From assembly GCF_007829335.1 (NCBI RefSeq), contig NZ_VIWO01000018.1:1-47393 (forward strand): a DNA stretch of 47,393 nt, read 5' to 3'. Position 1 is the stretch's first letter. Each line of letters begins with the position of its first letter. The DNA comes from Chitinophaga polysaccharea. Lineage in GTDB: Bacteria > Bacteroidota > Bacteroidia > Chitinophagales > Chitinophagaceae. The notes under the pieces were generated by a model. That model did no database searches. It saw nothing but the letters and a program-made list of their open reading frames with translations, and was not told where the DNA came from. The position numbers were made by a program, and so were the translations under genes. Shown in pieces: positions 37,193 through 45,633 of the stretch.

Positions 37193-40100
37193 ATGCGAAA
37201 ATTTCTTTCCCTTTTTTGCTGGTGGCTGCTGCCGGCAAGTATTGCCGCGCAGGTACAGTTCCCGAATGGATACGGAAACCGTGACGGATCCACAGTAGTT
37301 GATGTAATTGGCAGGCAGGCTGAATACCCCACCTACAGCGATAAAGTGTTTTATTGCGATCCTGTGGGAAATTCGCCCAGCTTCCTTTTCCCTGACTATG
37401 GAGAAGCTAATACTAGCATAGGCGGCTGTGGTATTGGTCGTAAGTACATGAACTGGTTTGTCGAATACAAGATCGACAACATGAATAATGTACGGACATT
37501 TACCGTGAGTCCTAACGCCGGCGAAATTACCAAAACGTTACTCATCGTTGCCCATAACCAGCGCAGGACACAGTGCATTGGCGGTGGGGAAAACAATGAA
37601 TATATAACTGTCAGCAGTTTAACGCTAAAGTTTGAAACCCCACAATTTACCGGCCTTGATGAGGTTAAGACCGTATGTAACAGCGTTGACCACGACTACA
37701 ATCTAACCGATAATTTCACGGTAAAAGATGGCGTTACCTTCTATCTGGATGATCCGGCAAGCGCTCCAATAACGAGGTTAAATCCTAAAGATCTTTCACC
37801 CGGTTTTCACCGCCTCATCGCCCAAAAGCAGTACGACAACGGCACCCCTGATATTCAGTTTGGAAGTAAGCGGGGAATTGTCAGTATACAATATGATTTT
37901 CAGGTATTAGAGGGCGTGAAAATCACAATAGGCGCCTATCCGATAAGTATATGTCAGAATGCGCAACCAGTGGTAATAAAAGCCACCCCTACCGGGGGAA
38001 CATGGGAAGGGCGCAGCATAGATGCTGCCGGCAATATTACGCCTTCAAGCATGGCGGCCGGCCGCAATGTATATACTTACAAGATCAGCAATGCCGCCGG
38101 CTGTACCTCTGCGGAATCAATAGAAATTACAGGAAATGCGCCTCCCGTCATAAAGGTATCTGATATTGATGTTTGCCGTGGCGCTGAGCCGTTTTTAATA
38201 ACTGTGGGGGAGCCGGTCGGCGGTTTTTACTCAGGGCGAGGGGTTTTGAATCTTAAAATATTCGATCCGGCACAGGGTGTAGTGGGGCGTAATCCCGTAC
38301 GGTACACTTATATGGATCCGGGGACTACCTGCAGTAGCTCTGGTGATTTCCAGATCAATATCATTGATGCGAGTAACTTTAAAGTTGGGGACGATTTTAC
38401 GACATGCAACACCAGCGCAGAAATAGACCTAAACCAGCGCAGTGGTGTTAGCCCCAATGATGGCTCTATCAGTTGGAGCGGGACGGGAATCATTAACAGC
38501 AAATATTTTTCTCCGGTCACTGCCGGAATAGGCTTACACACGATTACAGGCACTCTTTTCGTTCCCGAAACCGGGTGCACCTACACAAAAAGTTTTGTTA
38601 TTAAGGTTGTTACTGGTCCGACAGTAAAGCCCGGAGCAGATCTTACTGTTTGCGGAAATGCCACACCCTTTCAGATTCCCGGCGGTAGCCCCACCGGTGG
38701 TATATGGACAGGTAGTTATATCAATACCAATGTTTTTTCGCCTAGCAACGCTGTAGCCGGTGACTATCTTGTAACCTACACTTATACAAACAGTGTTTGT
38801 GCTGTAGCGGTACAGAAAATTATCACAGTACAATCGCCGCCCGTCCTGAGTGTAGGGCCTGACTATGGCATCTGCCGTAATGCCGGCCCTGTGAGCCTGC
38901 CGGTGGCTACTCCTGCCGGGGGGACATGGGCAGCAGATGGCCCATATTATGACGTCACCACCGGCCAGCTGGATCCGCTGAAAATGGCCATAGGTAGAAA
39001 TACGCTAACATATACCTACACTGATGCCGTCTGCACAGTAAGCAAACAACTGGTTATAACTGTAGTGATGCCGCCGGCTGTAGATGCCGGCGCTGATCAA
39101 CGCACATGCTCAAATGCGGATCCCGTGACCCTACCGGGTACAGCTGACGGGTGGAGTGGTCCCGGTGTGGATCGAGGGCGCTTTTCGCCTGCCCGCGCCG
39201 GTGTAGGTGAACACCTGCTCACCTACACTGTGACCGATCCGGTAACGCTATGCAGCGCATCTGACCAAATGTATATGAAAGTATCCGCACCACCAGAGGT
39301 CAATGCTCATGGAGATAACATTGTTTGTAAAGCTGCAGGGGATTATTATTTGGGTACTGGATCTCCCATAGGCGCTACATGGAGTGGGGCATTTGTTCAA
39401 AACGGCTATTTTCAGGCGTCTATCGCACCGTTAGGAAATTATACCCTTTTCCTTACTTATACCGATCCGGCCACCGGCTGCACGGGTACTGATATAAAAT
39501 TTATAAAACTGGTAGATGCTCCCGTTCTAAACGTAGGGCCTAACTATAGCATCTGCCGCAACGCTGGCCCCGTAAGCCTTCCGGTAGCTACCCCTGCAGG
39601 TGGGAGCTGGGCGGCAGATGGCCCATATTATGACGCTGCCACCGGTCAGTTGGATCCGCTGAAAATGGCCGTGGGTACTAACACACTCACATATACTTAT
39701 GAGAGCGTCATATGCACGGTAAGCAAACAACTGGTTATAACAGTAGTGATGCCGCCGGCAGCAGACGCCGGCGCTGATCAGCGTACCTGCCTAAATGCGG
39801 ATCCCGTGACCCTACCGGGTACAGCTGACGGGTGGAGCGGTCCCGGTGTGGATCTCGGGCGCTTTTTGCCGGCCCGCGCCGGTGTAGGTGAACATCTGCT
39901 CACCTACATTGTGACCGATCCGGTAACGCTGTGCAGCGCATCTGATCAGATGTACATGAAAGTATCCGCACCGCCGGCAGTGGACGCCGGCGCTGATGTA
40001 GTTATCTGCGCTGCTGCTGGTGACTATTTCTTACAGGGTGGTAAACCGCTGGGGGCAGTTTGGAGTGGACCGTTTGTTCAAAATAACTATTTTCAGGCGG

Positions 40101-42391
40101 GTAAGGCGCCGCTGGGTAGCTATACGCTTACACTTACTTATACCGATCCGGCCACCGGTTGCACGGGAACGGATACACGGGTCATTAAGTTAGTTGCTGC
40201 ACCGGTGCTAAATGTAGGGGCTGACTATAACATCTGCCGTAATGCTAGCCCTGTGAGCCTTCCGGTAGCTACTCCTGTAGGTGGGAGCTGGGCGGCAGAT
40301 GGCCCGTATTATGACGTTGCCACTGGCCATCTGGATCCGCTGAAAATGGCCATAGGTAGAAATACGCTAACATATACCTACACTGATGCTATCTGCACGG
40401 TAAGCAAACAACTGGTTATAACAATAGTGATGCCGCCCGCTGTAGATGCGGGCGCTGATCAGCGCACTTGTTTAAATGCTCCACCCGTTACCCTGCCGGG
40501 TACAGCTAACGGGTGGAGCGGTCCCGGGGTAGATCTCGGGCGCTTTTTGCCGGCCCGTGCCGGGGCAGGTGAACACCTGCTCACCTACACTGTGACCGAT
40601 CCGGTAACGCTGTGCAGCGCATCTGACCAGATGTATATGAAAGTATCGGCACCGCCGGCAGTGGACGCCGGTGTTGATGTGGTTATCTGCGCTGCTGCTG
40701 GGGACTATTACTTACAGGGTGGCAAACCGCTGGGGGCAGTTTGGAGTGGGCCGTTTGTTCAAAATAGCTACTTTCAGGCGGGCAAGGCGCCACTGGGAAA
40801 TTATACTCTCACGCTTACGTTTACCGATCCGGCCACCGGTTGCACGGGAACGGATACACGGGTCATTAAGTTAGTTGCTGCACCGGTGCTGGACGTAGGT
40901 GCGGATATAGGTACTTGCGTGAATAGCGATATGTTCGCCCCGCCATTGCCTTCTGTATCCGGCGGTACATGGAAACCTTTAGCCGGCAATTTTTATGATG
41001 GCACTACCGGATTACTGGATCCGAAAAAAATGCAGCTTGGCAAAAACTACCTTATCTACACCATCATTACAGATGCCGGCTGCAGTATAAGCGATACTTT
41101 AGGCATTATGCTACATGCCCTCCCGGTAGTTACAGGTATGCGTGACTTTAGCGCCTGCCTGAACGGCCCTACCATATCGTTGGTAGCAACACCACAGCCG
41201 GGGATATGGGCCGGGGACGGTATCGACAATAATGCCGGCAGCTTCTTTGTCCCGAAAGATGCCGGTGCAGGTGATCACACGATCACCTACAAATATACAG
41301 ATCCTACCACCGGTTGCACCACCATAGATACTACGGCGGTAAAGGTTAATACGCTGCCGACTATCACAATGCCTGATGATACAGCTATATGTGTGTCATC
41401 AGGTGCGGTCACATTAAATGCGAAACCCGGAGGTGGCAGCTGGGCCGGATCTGCCGGCATTGTTGGGACGACCTTCACCCCGGTAATTGCTGGGGTAGGG
41501 ACATATGCTATCAGCTATACTGTTACTGACCCGGCGACCCGTTGCACGAACACTGCCAGCTACAATATAACAGTACGAGGGCTTCCCGGGGCTATCAATT
41601 TGGCAGGGGATACCACAGCCTGTGAAAATACCATCGTCACCCTTACTGCAGTTGCAGACAATACCACAATGTTTGAATGGTACCGGGTAGGCGAAAACAC
41701 ACCGTTTGAAACGGCTACAACAATTAAATACACTGTAACAAAGGATGAGCAGCTGTTCATAAAGCCCAAACCGGTAAATACCGGTGAATGTGCCGGCAGC
41801 AGTCGTACTGTTTCGATTGTAAACAACAGTCCCCGTGGCACCGTGAAATATGAAGGGCTTAACGATACATTAGCGTTCGGCGCCCTGTATAGAGCCACCA
41901 GCATGGTAGAGAAGGCCGCTGTATATCGTTGGGACTTCGGAGATGGTGGATTTAGTACCCAAGGCGAAGGAAACCATTATTACTACACTCCGGGCAAACA
42001 CGCTGTATCCCTGACAGCAACCGGTGTTACTGGTTGCATAGTGAAGTATCCATTACCAGACATCTTTATCCGCGATGAGAACGGAAAAGTACCGGATCCA
42101 CAAAATGACAGAGGGGACGGGATGGATCCGGGCAGTAATGATCTCCTTATCTACCCTACAACTTTTAACCAGCTGCTTACTGCTGAATTTATGCTAAAAG
42201 CTCCGCAGGATATGGTAATTACATTCTTTGACTTCCGGGGAAACACTGTTTACGAAAGCAAACAGGCCGCTGTTAAGGGACGAAACCGCATACGCCTTGC
42301 TGCTGAGAAATTGCATGGTTCGGGCGTCTGGTATTTTATCAGACTACAGTGCAACGAATTTACCAAAACAGAAAAAATATTTAAGCTATGA
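37193..42391 (+). CDS. Giant secreted adhesin-like protein with T9SS sorting domain
   Basis: 1732 residues. Signal peptide about 1-19 (PASIAAQ). An N-terminal region of about 220 residues is followed by serial Ig-like units of about 75 residues with pairs of cysteines (ICRNAGPVSLP, TCSNADPVTLP, VCKAAGDYYL). A PKD-like domain (about 1578-1625: YRWDFGDGG) follows. The last 80 residues (LLIYPTTFNQLLTAEF ... TEKIFKL) match the T9SS type A sorting domain, so it should cross the outer membrane and stay on the surface. Three exact-period repeats of 681 bp lie inside. It may bind partner cells or surfaces. It is in line with the transfer genes. Confidence 0.85.
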   Translation: MRKFLSLFCWWLLPASIAAQVQFPNGYGNRDGSTVVDVIGRQAEYPTYSDKVFYCDPVGNSPSFLFPDYGEANTSIGGCGIGRKYMNWFVEYKIDNMNNVRTFTVSPNAGEITKTLLIVAHNQRRTQCIGGGENNEYITVSSLTLKFETPQFTGLDEVKTVCNSVDHDYNLTDNFTVKDGVTFYLDDPASAPITRLNPKDLSPGFHRLIAQKQYDNGTPDIQFGSKRGIVSIQYDFQVLEGVKITIGAYPISICQNAQPVVIKATPTGGTWEGRSIDAAGNITPSSMAAGRNVYTYKISNAAGCTSAESIEITGNAPPVIKVSDIDVCRGAEPFLITVGEPVGGFYSGRGVLNLKIFDPAQGVVGRNPVRYTYMDPGTTCSSSGDFQINIIDASNFKVGDDFTTCNTSAEIDLNQRSGVSPNDGSISWSGTGIINSKYFSPVTAGIGLHTITGTLFVPETGCTYTKSFVIKVVTGPTVKPGADLTVCGNATPFQIPGGSPTGGIWTGSYINTNVFSPSNAVAGDYLVTYTYTNSVCAVAVQKIITVQSPPVLSVGPDYGICRNAGPVSLPVATPAGGTWAADGPYYDVTTGQLDPLKMAIGRNTLTYTYTDAVCTVSKQLVITVVMPPAVDAGADQRTCSNADPVTLPGTADGWSGPGVDRGRFSPARAGVGEHLLTYTVTDPVTLCSASDQMYMKVSAPPEVNAHGDNIVCKAAGDYYLGTGSPIGATWSGAFVQNGYFQASIAPLGNYTLFLTYTDPATGCTGTDIKFIKLVDAPVLNVGPNYSICRNAGPVSLPVATPAGGSWAADGPYYDAATGQLDPLKMAVGTNTLTYTYESVICTVSKQLVITVVMPPAADAGADQRTCLNADPVTLPGTADGWSGPGVDLGRFLPARAGVGEHLLTYIVTDPVTLCSASDQMYMKVSAPPAVDAGADVVICAAAGDYFLQGGKPLGAVWSGPFVQNNYFQAGKAPLGSYTLTLTYTDPATGCTGTDTRVIKLVAAPVLNVGADYNICRNASPVSLPVATPVGGSWAADGPYYDVATGHLDPLKMAIGRNTLTYTYTDAICTVSKQLVITIVMPPAVDAGADQRTCLNAPPVTLPGTANGWSGPGVDLGRFLPARAGAGEHLLTYTVTDPVTLCSASDQMYMKVSAPPAVDAGVDVVICAAAGDYYLQGGKPLGAVWSGPFVQNSYFQAGKAPLGNYTLTLTFTDPATGCTGTDTRVIKLVAAPVLDVGADIGTCVNSDMFAPPLPSVSGGTWKPLAGNFYDGTTGLLDPKKMQLGKNYLIYTIITDAGCSISDTLGIMLHALPVVTGMRDFSACLNGPTISLVATPQPGIWAGDGIDNNAGSFFVPKDAGAGDHTITYKYTDPTTGCTTIDTTAVKVNTLPTITMPDDTAICVSSGAVTLNAKPGGGSWAGSAGIVGTTFTPVIAGVGTYAISYTVTDPATRCTNTASYNITVRGLPGAINLAGDTTACENTIVTLTAVADNTTMFEWYRVGENTPFETATTIKYTVTKDEQLFIKPKPVNTGECAGSSRTVSIVNNSPRGTVKYEGLNDTLAFGALYRATSMVEKAAVYRWDFGDGGFSTQGEGNHYYYTPGKHAVSLTATGVTGCIVKYPLPDIFIRDENGKVPDPQNDRGDGMDPGSNDLLIYPTTFNQLLTAEFMLKAPQDMVITFFDFRGNTVYESKQAAVKGRNRIRLAAEKLHGSGVWYFIRLQCNEFTKTEKIFKL
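38840..40882 (+). repeat. Three tandem 681-bp repeats inside the adhesin gene
   Basis: Units start at 38840, 39521 and 40202, each 681 bp (227 codons), in frame. Each unit contains three Ig-like modules beginning PVLxVGxxYxICRNA, VDAGADQRTC and a CxAAGDY module. Units 2 and 3 are closer to each other than to unit 1. A partial fourth start (PVLDVGADIGTC) follows at 40883. Copy number could change by recombination without breaking the frame. Confidence 0.92.
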
Positions 42392-43116
42392 TGATTACGA
42401 GGAAAGCGTTACTACTATTAATCTTTAGCCTGTTTTTGTTGGCATGTGAAAACAGAAAAGACGGCCTGAAAGACTTTAACGATCCACCAGAAATTTTGCT
42501 GAAAGACCAGCGGGGCGGGCAGGCAACCCACCAGCTTACAGATAGCGTTAAGCTGTCCAAACCCGCATTTGCATTTATGCCGCTGATAATTCACGTCAAT
42601 GATGCCAATATGAACATCCGGGGCATTACTATGGCAACACTCAGCGGAGATGGGTATCTGCAATACATAGATCAGAAGATCACGGATACCATTGCTGTAA
42701 CCATTCCCGAAAGTGGAGAGGGTATTTACCGCTATTACCCGGCCCATACAGGAGCCGTAAAGGTGAAATTCACAGTAACGGATGTTTTTGGTCTGCAGGA
42801 CGCTTCCACAATGCAGCTATATGTATTTAACAATCTGCCACCAGTTGCTGCATTGGAAGTACGGTATTTAGGTGTGGCAGATCGGTATGAGTACATCTTT
42901 GATGGGAGCGGCTCATACGATGCAGACCGCAGCTTTGGGGGAGTGATCAGCAGCTATATTTTCTATGTAAATAATGTGAAAGTCGCAGAAACCACCACAC
43001 CAGCAAACCCCTATATTTTCAGCAGTGCTGGCACTTATACGGTCAAGCTACAGGTTAAAGATAATGACGGCGACCTGAGCAAAGAATTAAGCCTGCCTCC
43101 AGTTGTGGTACAATAA
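42388..43116 (+). CDS. PKD-domain lipoprotein
   Basis: 242 residues. Lipobox LLAC at about 17-20. The C-terminal 90 residues form a PKD-like domain: YIFDGSGSYDADRSFGGVIS and SSAGTYTVKLQVKDNDGDLS. It starts inside the stop of the adhesin gene (ATGATG), so it is translated with it. It may anchor or present the adhesin at the surface. That role is inference from gene order. Confidence 0.75.
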   Translation: MMITRKALLLLIFSLFLLACENRKDGLKDFNDPPEILLKDQRGGQATHQLTDSVKLSKPAFAFMPLIIHVNDANMNIRGITMATLSGDGYLQYIDQKITDTIAVTIPESGEGIYRYYPAHTGAVKVKFTVTDVFGLQDASTMQLYVFNNLPPVAALEVRYLGVADRYEYIFDGSGSYDADRSFGGVISSYIFYVNNVKVAETTTPANPYIFSSAGTYTVKLQVKDNDGDLSKELSLPPVVVQ

Positions 43117-43127
43117 AATCTATCATC

Positions 43128-44240
43128 ATGCGCACAGTCCTTTTTTATGTCATTTTATGTTTTTCGCTGACAGCGCAGGCGCAATCTCCGGCGCCAGCAC
43201 TTGGTTTTCTTGAAATCGAGCCTGATGCCCGCAGTAGTGCTATGGGAGGCATCGGTGTAGCCACCAGCCCGGACAATTTTGTTTTTTATAATCCGGCAAA
43301 AGTGGCCATGCAAGCCGGTTATGAGTATGGAATATCTACTGGTTACGTGCCATATCTCCGGCGTCTGGTCAAAGGCGTTGGTATGGCCACTATGCAGGGC
43401 TTCCGGCGGCTGGATGATCAAACCTGTATCGGATTAGATCTGCGTTATTTTTCGCTGGGCGCCGTGTCTTTCAAAGATGTAACAGGTTACCCAATATATG
43501 AATATAACCCCACGGAATGGACTATAGGATTGACTTACAGCCGGCAGCTATCAGAATATAACAGCATAGGGATTACTGCACGATATATCAATAGCAGGCC
43601 TGCTGCTGGTATTCAGTATCAGGGACAGGAAATTAAGACTGCAAACGCTGCCGGCGTGGATATCGGGTATTATTACTGCTCCGTGGCTGCTTCCGAGCTA
43701 AACGGGTATACTGGTGGGATTTTCAGAGGCGGGCTTTCTTTTTCTAATCTCGGGACTAAAGTAGTCTACCATTCTGCAGGGGGCAGCGCCTTTCAGCCTA
43801 TGAATTTCCGGGGGGGCGTGTCTTATACTTTCCCCAGCCCCGGGGATCACCTGTTTTCTTTATCTGGTGAAGTGATAAAAGGGCTGGTTCCCGCACCGGT
43901 GATAAGGGATGATAACGGTAATATTATATCTGGCAAGGATCCGGCGACTACAAATGTTCCAGCAGCATTTTTTTTAAGTTGGGCAGATATGAAAGGTTGG
44001 GGGGTAGGAGCCGGGGTTGAATATCTCTACCGACAACAGTTTTTCCTTCGTGGAGGAATCCACTATGAGAATCCCGACTATTCACCAAAGCAGCTTGCTA
44101 CAGTTGGTGCGGGCTTCCAACTCGGCGCCTTCCATCTTGATTTAAGCTATTACACTGCTATCGCACAGAAAACGGGTGCCACTAACGCACAAGCTCAAAC
44201 CTTTAAAATCAGCCTCGGGGTAATACTCGCTGCTGAATAA
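43128..44240 (+). CDS. PorV/PorQ-like outer membrane protein (T9SS-linked)
   Basis: 370 residues. Signal peptide about 1-19. The N-terminal block LGFLEIEPDARSSAMGGIGV followed by ATSPDNFVFYNPAK is the signature of PorV-type beta-barrels, and the rest alternates as barrel strands. PorV takes T9SS cargo from the translocon to the attachment machinery. A plasmid copy next to a T9SS-sorted adhesin looks like a dedicated partner. It could also be a general PorV/UPF0164 relative, since the family is broad. Confidence 0.78.
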   Translation: MRTVLFYVILCFSLTAQAQSPAPALGFLEIEPDARSSAMGGIGVATSPDNFVFYNPAKVAMQAGYEYGISTGYVPYLRRLVKGVGMATMQGFRRLDDQTCIGLDLRYFSLGAVSFKDVTGYPIYEYNPTEWTIGLTYSRQLSEYNSIGITARYINSRPAAGIQYQGQEIKTANAAGVDIGYYYCSVAASELNGYTGGIFRGGLSFSNLGTKVVYHSAGGSAFQPMNFRGGVSYTFPSPGDHLFSLSGEVIKGLVPAPVIRDDNGNIISGKDPATTNVPAAFFLSWADMKGWGVGAGVEYLYRQQFFLRGGIHYENPDYSPKQLATVGAGFQLGAFHLDLSYYTAIAQKTGATNAQAQTFKISLGVILAAE

Positions 44241-44251
44241 AACAGATAATT

Positions 44252-44374
44252 ATGAAAAGATGCACATTAGTCTTTCTTTTTTTTATGCTTGTCTGGTTCA
44301 TGATTTCCTGCACCAGTACACGACTTAACGCAAACTACCGGGCAAAAAAACAGGTTGGGTGTGCTAAATTTTAA
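44252..44374 (+). CDS. Small lipoprotein
   Basis: 40 residues: basic start, hydrophobic core (TLVFLFFMLVWFMISC), lipobox MISC near residue 20, then CTSTRLNANYRAKKQVGC. It starts 12 bp after the PorV-like gene, so it is probably the last gene of the transfer-adhesion operon. Short lipoproteins of this kind occur in transfer regions and may be VirB7-like or entry-exclusion proteins. That is a guess from position. Confidence 0.6.
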   Translation: MKRCTLVFLFFMLVWFMISCTSTRLNANYRAKKQVGCAKF

Positions 44375-44422
44375 ATAGATTTCTATTTTTCTATTTTTCT
44401 ACTTTTATATATTTCTACTTTT
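44375..44422. promoter_or_regulatory. AGTAGAAA-type repeat cluster 8, upstream of parA
   Basis: Complement-strand units (ATTTCTATTTTTC, CTACTTTTATAT, TTCTACTTTT) lie between the small lipoprotein and parA, 27 bp before its start. This is the expected position of a partition operator or centromere. Confidence 0.65.
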
Positions 44423-44448
44423 AGGTATCTTGCATCAAATCCTATTAC

Positions 44449-45054
44449 ATGCCTAGAATTATCGTAATTGCCAACCCGAAAGGGGGGGTCGGAAAGTCTA
44501 CAATGGCTATTAATATAGCACAGAAAATTAAAAAGCACGTTAAAACAGTTTTGGTAGACATTGACCCGCAGGGTACTACTACCAAGCTGCAAAACACGTT
44601 TGCAGACTTAACAGTACTGAATTATGACGGTAAACCTTTAAAGGATTTACCCTATGATTTTATCGTAGTAGACACACCCCCGTATCGGACAGAGCATTTA
44701 CAAGAGCTTTTTTTACAAGCAGACCTGATTGTAATTCCTACTAAAGCAGGAATAGCTGAACTGCTAGAAGTAACACCTATTCTACGTCTTATAGAAGAAG
44801 CAAGAATCAAAAATCCCAATTTACGCGCAAAAGCTTTTTTTAATCAGGTGATTTCGGGAGCATCTTTAACAGATGAAATTAAAAAGCAAGTCATTGATTT
44901 GAATATGGAATGCTTTGATACCCAAGTCATACACCGGCAAAATTATATCCGGTCTGTCGCTCTACCAAATGGCGTAGCTGATTTGAAAGATGCCAGAGCA
45001 AATGAAGAAATGGCGCAGCTGTTAAATGAAATCCTGCTGTTGATTCAAAAGTAG
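44449..45054 (+). CDS. parA: ParA-family partition ATPase
   Basis: 201 residues, the short (type Ib) form without an N-terminal HTH. Deviant Walker A KGGVGKST at 11-18, DIDPQGT near 39-45 and FIVVDTPP near 73 (Walker B). ParA forms ATP-dependent patches on the nucleoid and moves plasmid copies apart. Type Ib ParA proteins pair with small RHH or HTH centromere-binding proteins, and a tandem RHH protein follows. Both genes are bordered by AGTAGAAA repeats. Confidence 0.93.
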   Translation: MPRIIVIANPKGGVGKSTMAINIAQKIKKHVKTVLVDIDPQGTTTKLQNTFADLTVLNYDGKPLKDLPYDFIVVDTPPYRTEHLQELFLQADLIVIPTKAGIAELLEVTPILRLIEEARIKNPNLRAKAFFNQVISGASLTDEIKKQVIDLNMECFDTQVIHRQNYIRSVALPNGVADLKDARANEEMAQLLNEILLLIQK

Positions 45055-45090
45055 AAAAGTATTAAAGTAGAAATATATAAAAGTAGATTT
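45043..45090. promoter_or_regulatory. AGTAGAAA-type repeat cluster 9, between parA and the RHH gene
   Basis: AAAAGTAGAAAAGTATTAAA then GTAGAAATATATAAAAGTAG starts in the last codons of parA and reaches the next start codon. Together with cluster 8 it brackets parA. Confidence 0.65.
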
Positions 45091-45633
45091 ATGAGTAAAA
45101 CTATTAAAACTCAAAAAACCCAAGATGAAGCACTATTAAAAACCTTGCTGGCAGGGAGCTTGAAGGCAGACCCTCCTCCGGTACAAAAGGTTGTAATAGT
45201 TGAGCCTGTTGCTCAGAATAAGAAGAAAGAAGAGCCTTATATCTTCGCTGTTTCCCCAGCAAAAGTAGCTGTTAAAAGCACAACAGGGGTTACTGAGCCT
45301 GCAGAGCAAGCAGAAGAAAGGCAAATGAACCCTCCAGTCCCTAAGCAGTTAAAAAAAGATTTGACTGTGTGGTGCGCCAAAAATGAAAGATCTATGAGAT
45401 CAGCTGTCATACAGGCTATCGATGAATTATTGGTCAAGCCAATAGATCCGTCAATGTTCATTGGGTTTACAAAGGACGCAAATGTAGAAGTAGAAAATCT
45501 GACTTTTTGGATTTCTGCTGAATTTAAAATGGCAATTGGTAATTACAGTAACCGCGCTCAAACAACTAAAAAGAACGTTGTTATCAAAGCAGTAGCGGAT
45601 TTTCTAAAAAACAAAAAGGTACTGGATGAGTAA
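45091..45633 (+). CDS. Tandem ribbon-helix-helix protein, probable partition partner of ParA
   Basis: 180 residues. The N-terminal 80 residues are low-complexity and Lys/Pro-rich, probably flexible and able to contact ParA. Two RHH-like units follow: PVPKQLKKDLTVWCAKNERS with MRSAVIQAIDELL (about 88-122), and LTFWISAEFKMAIGNYSNRA with KKNVVIKAVADFL (about 139-173). Two units in one chain would make a monomer that reads a direct repeat. It is the best candidate to bind the AGTAGAAA repeats. The end overlaps the rep gene start by 8 bp. Confidence 0.72.
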   Translation: MSKTIKTQKTQDEALLKTLLAGSLKADPPPVQKVVIVEPVAQNKKKEEPYIFAVSPAKVAVKSTTGVTEPAEQAEERQMNPPVPKQLKKDLTVWCAKNERSMRSAVIQAIDELLVKPIDPSMFIGFTKDANVEVENLTFWISAEFKMAIGNYSNRAQTTKKNVVIKAVADFLKNKKVLDE

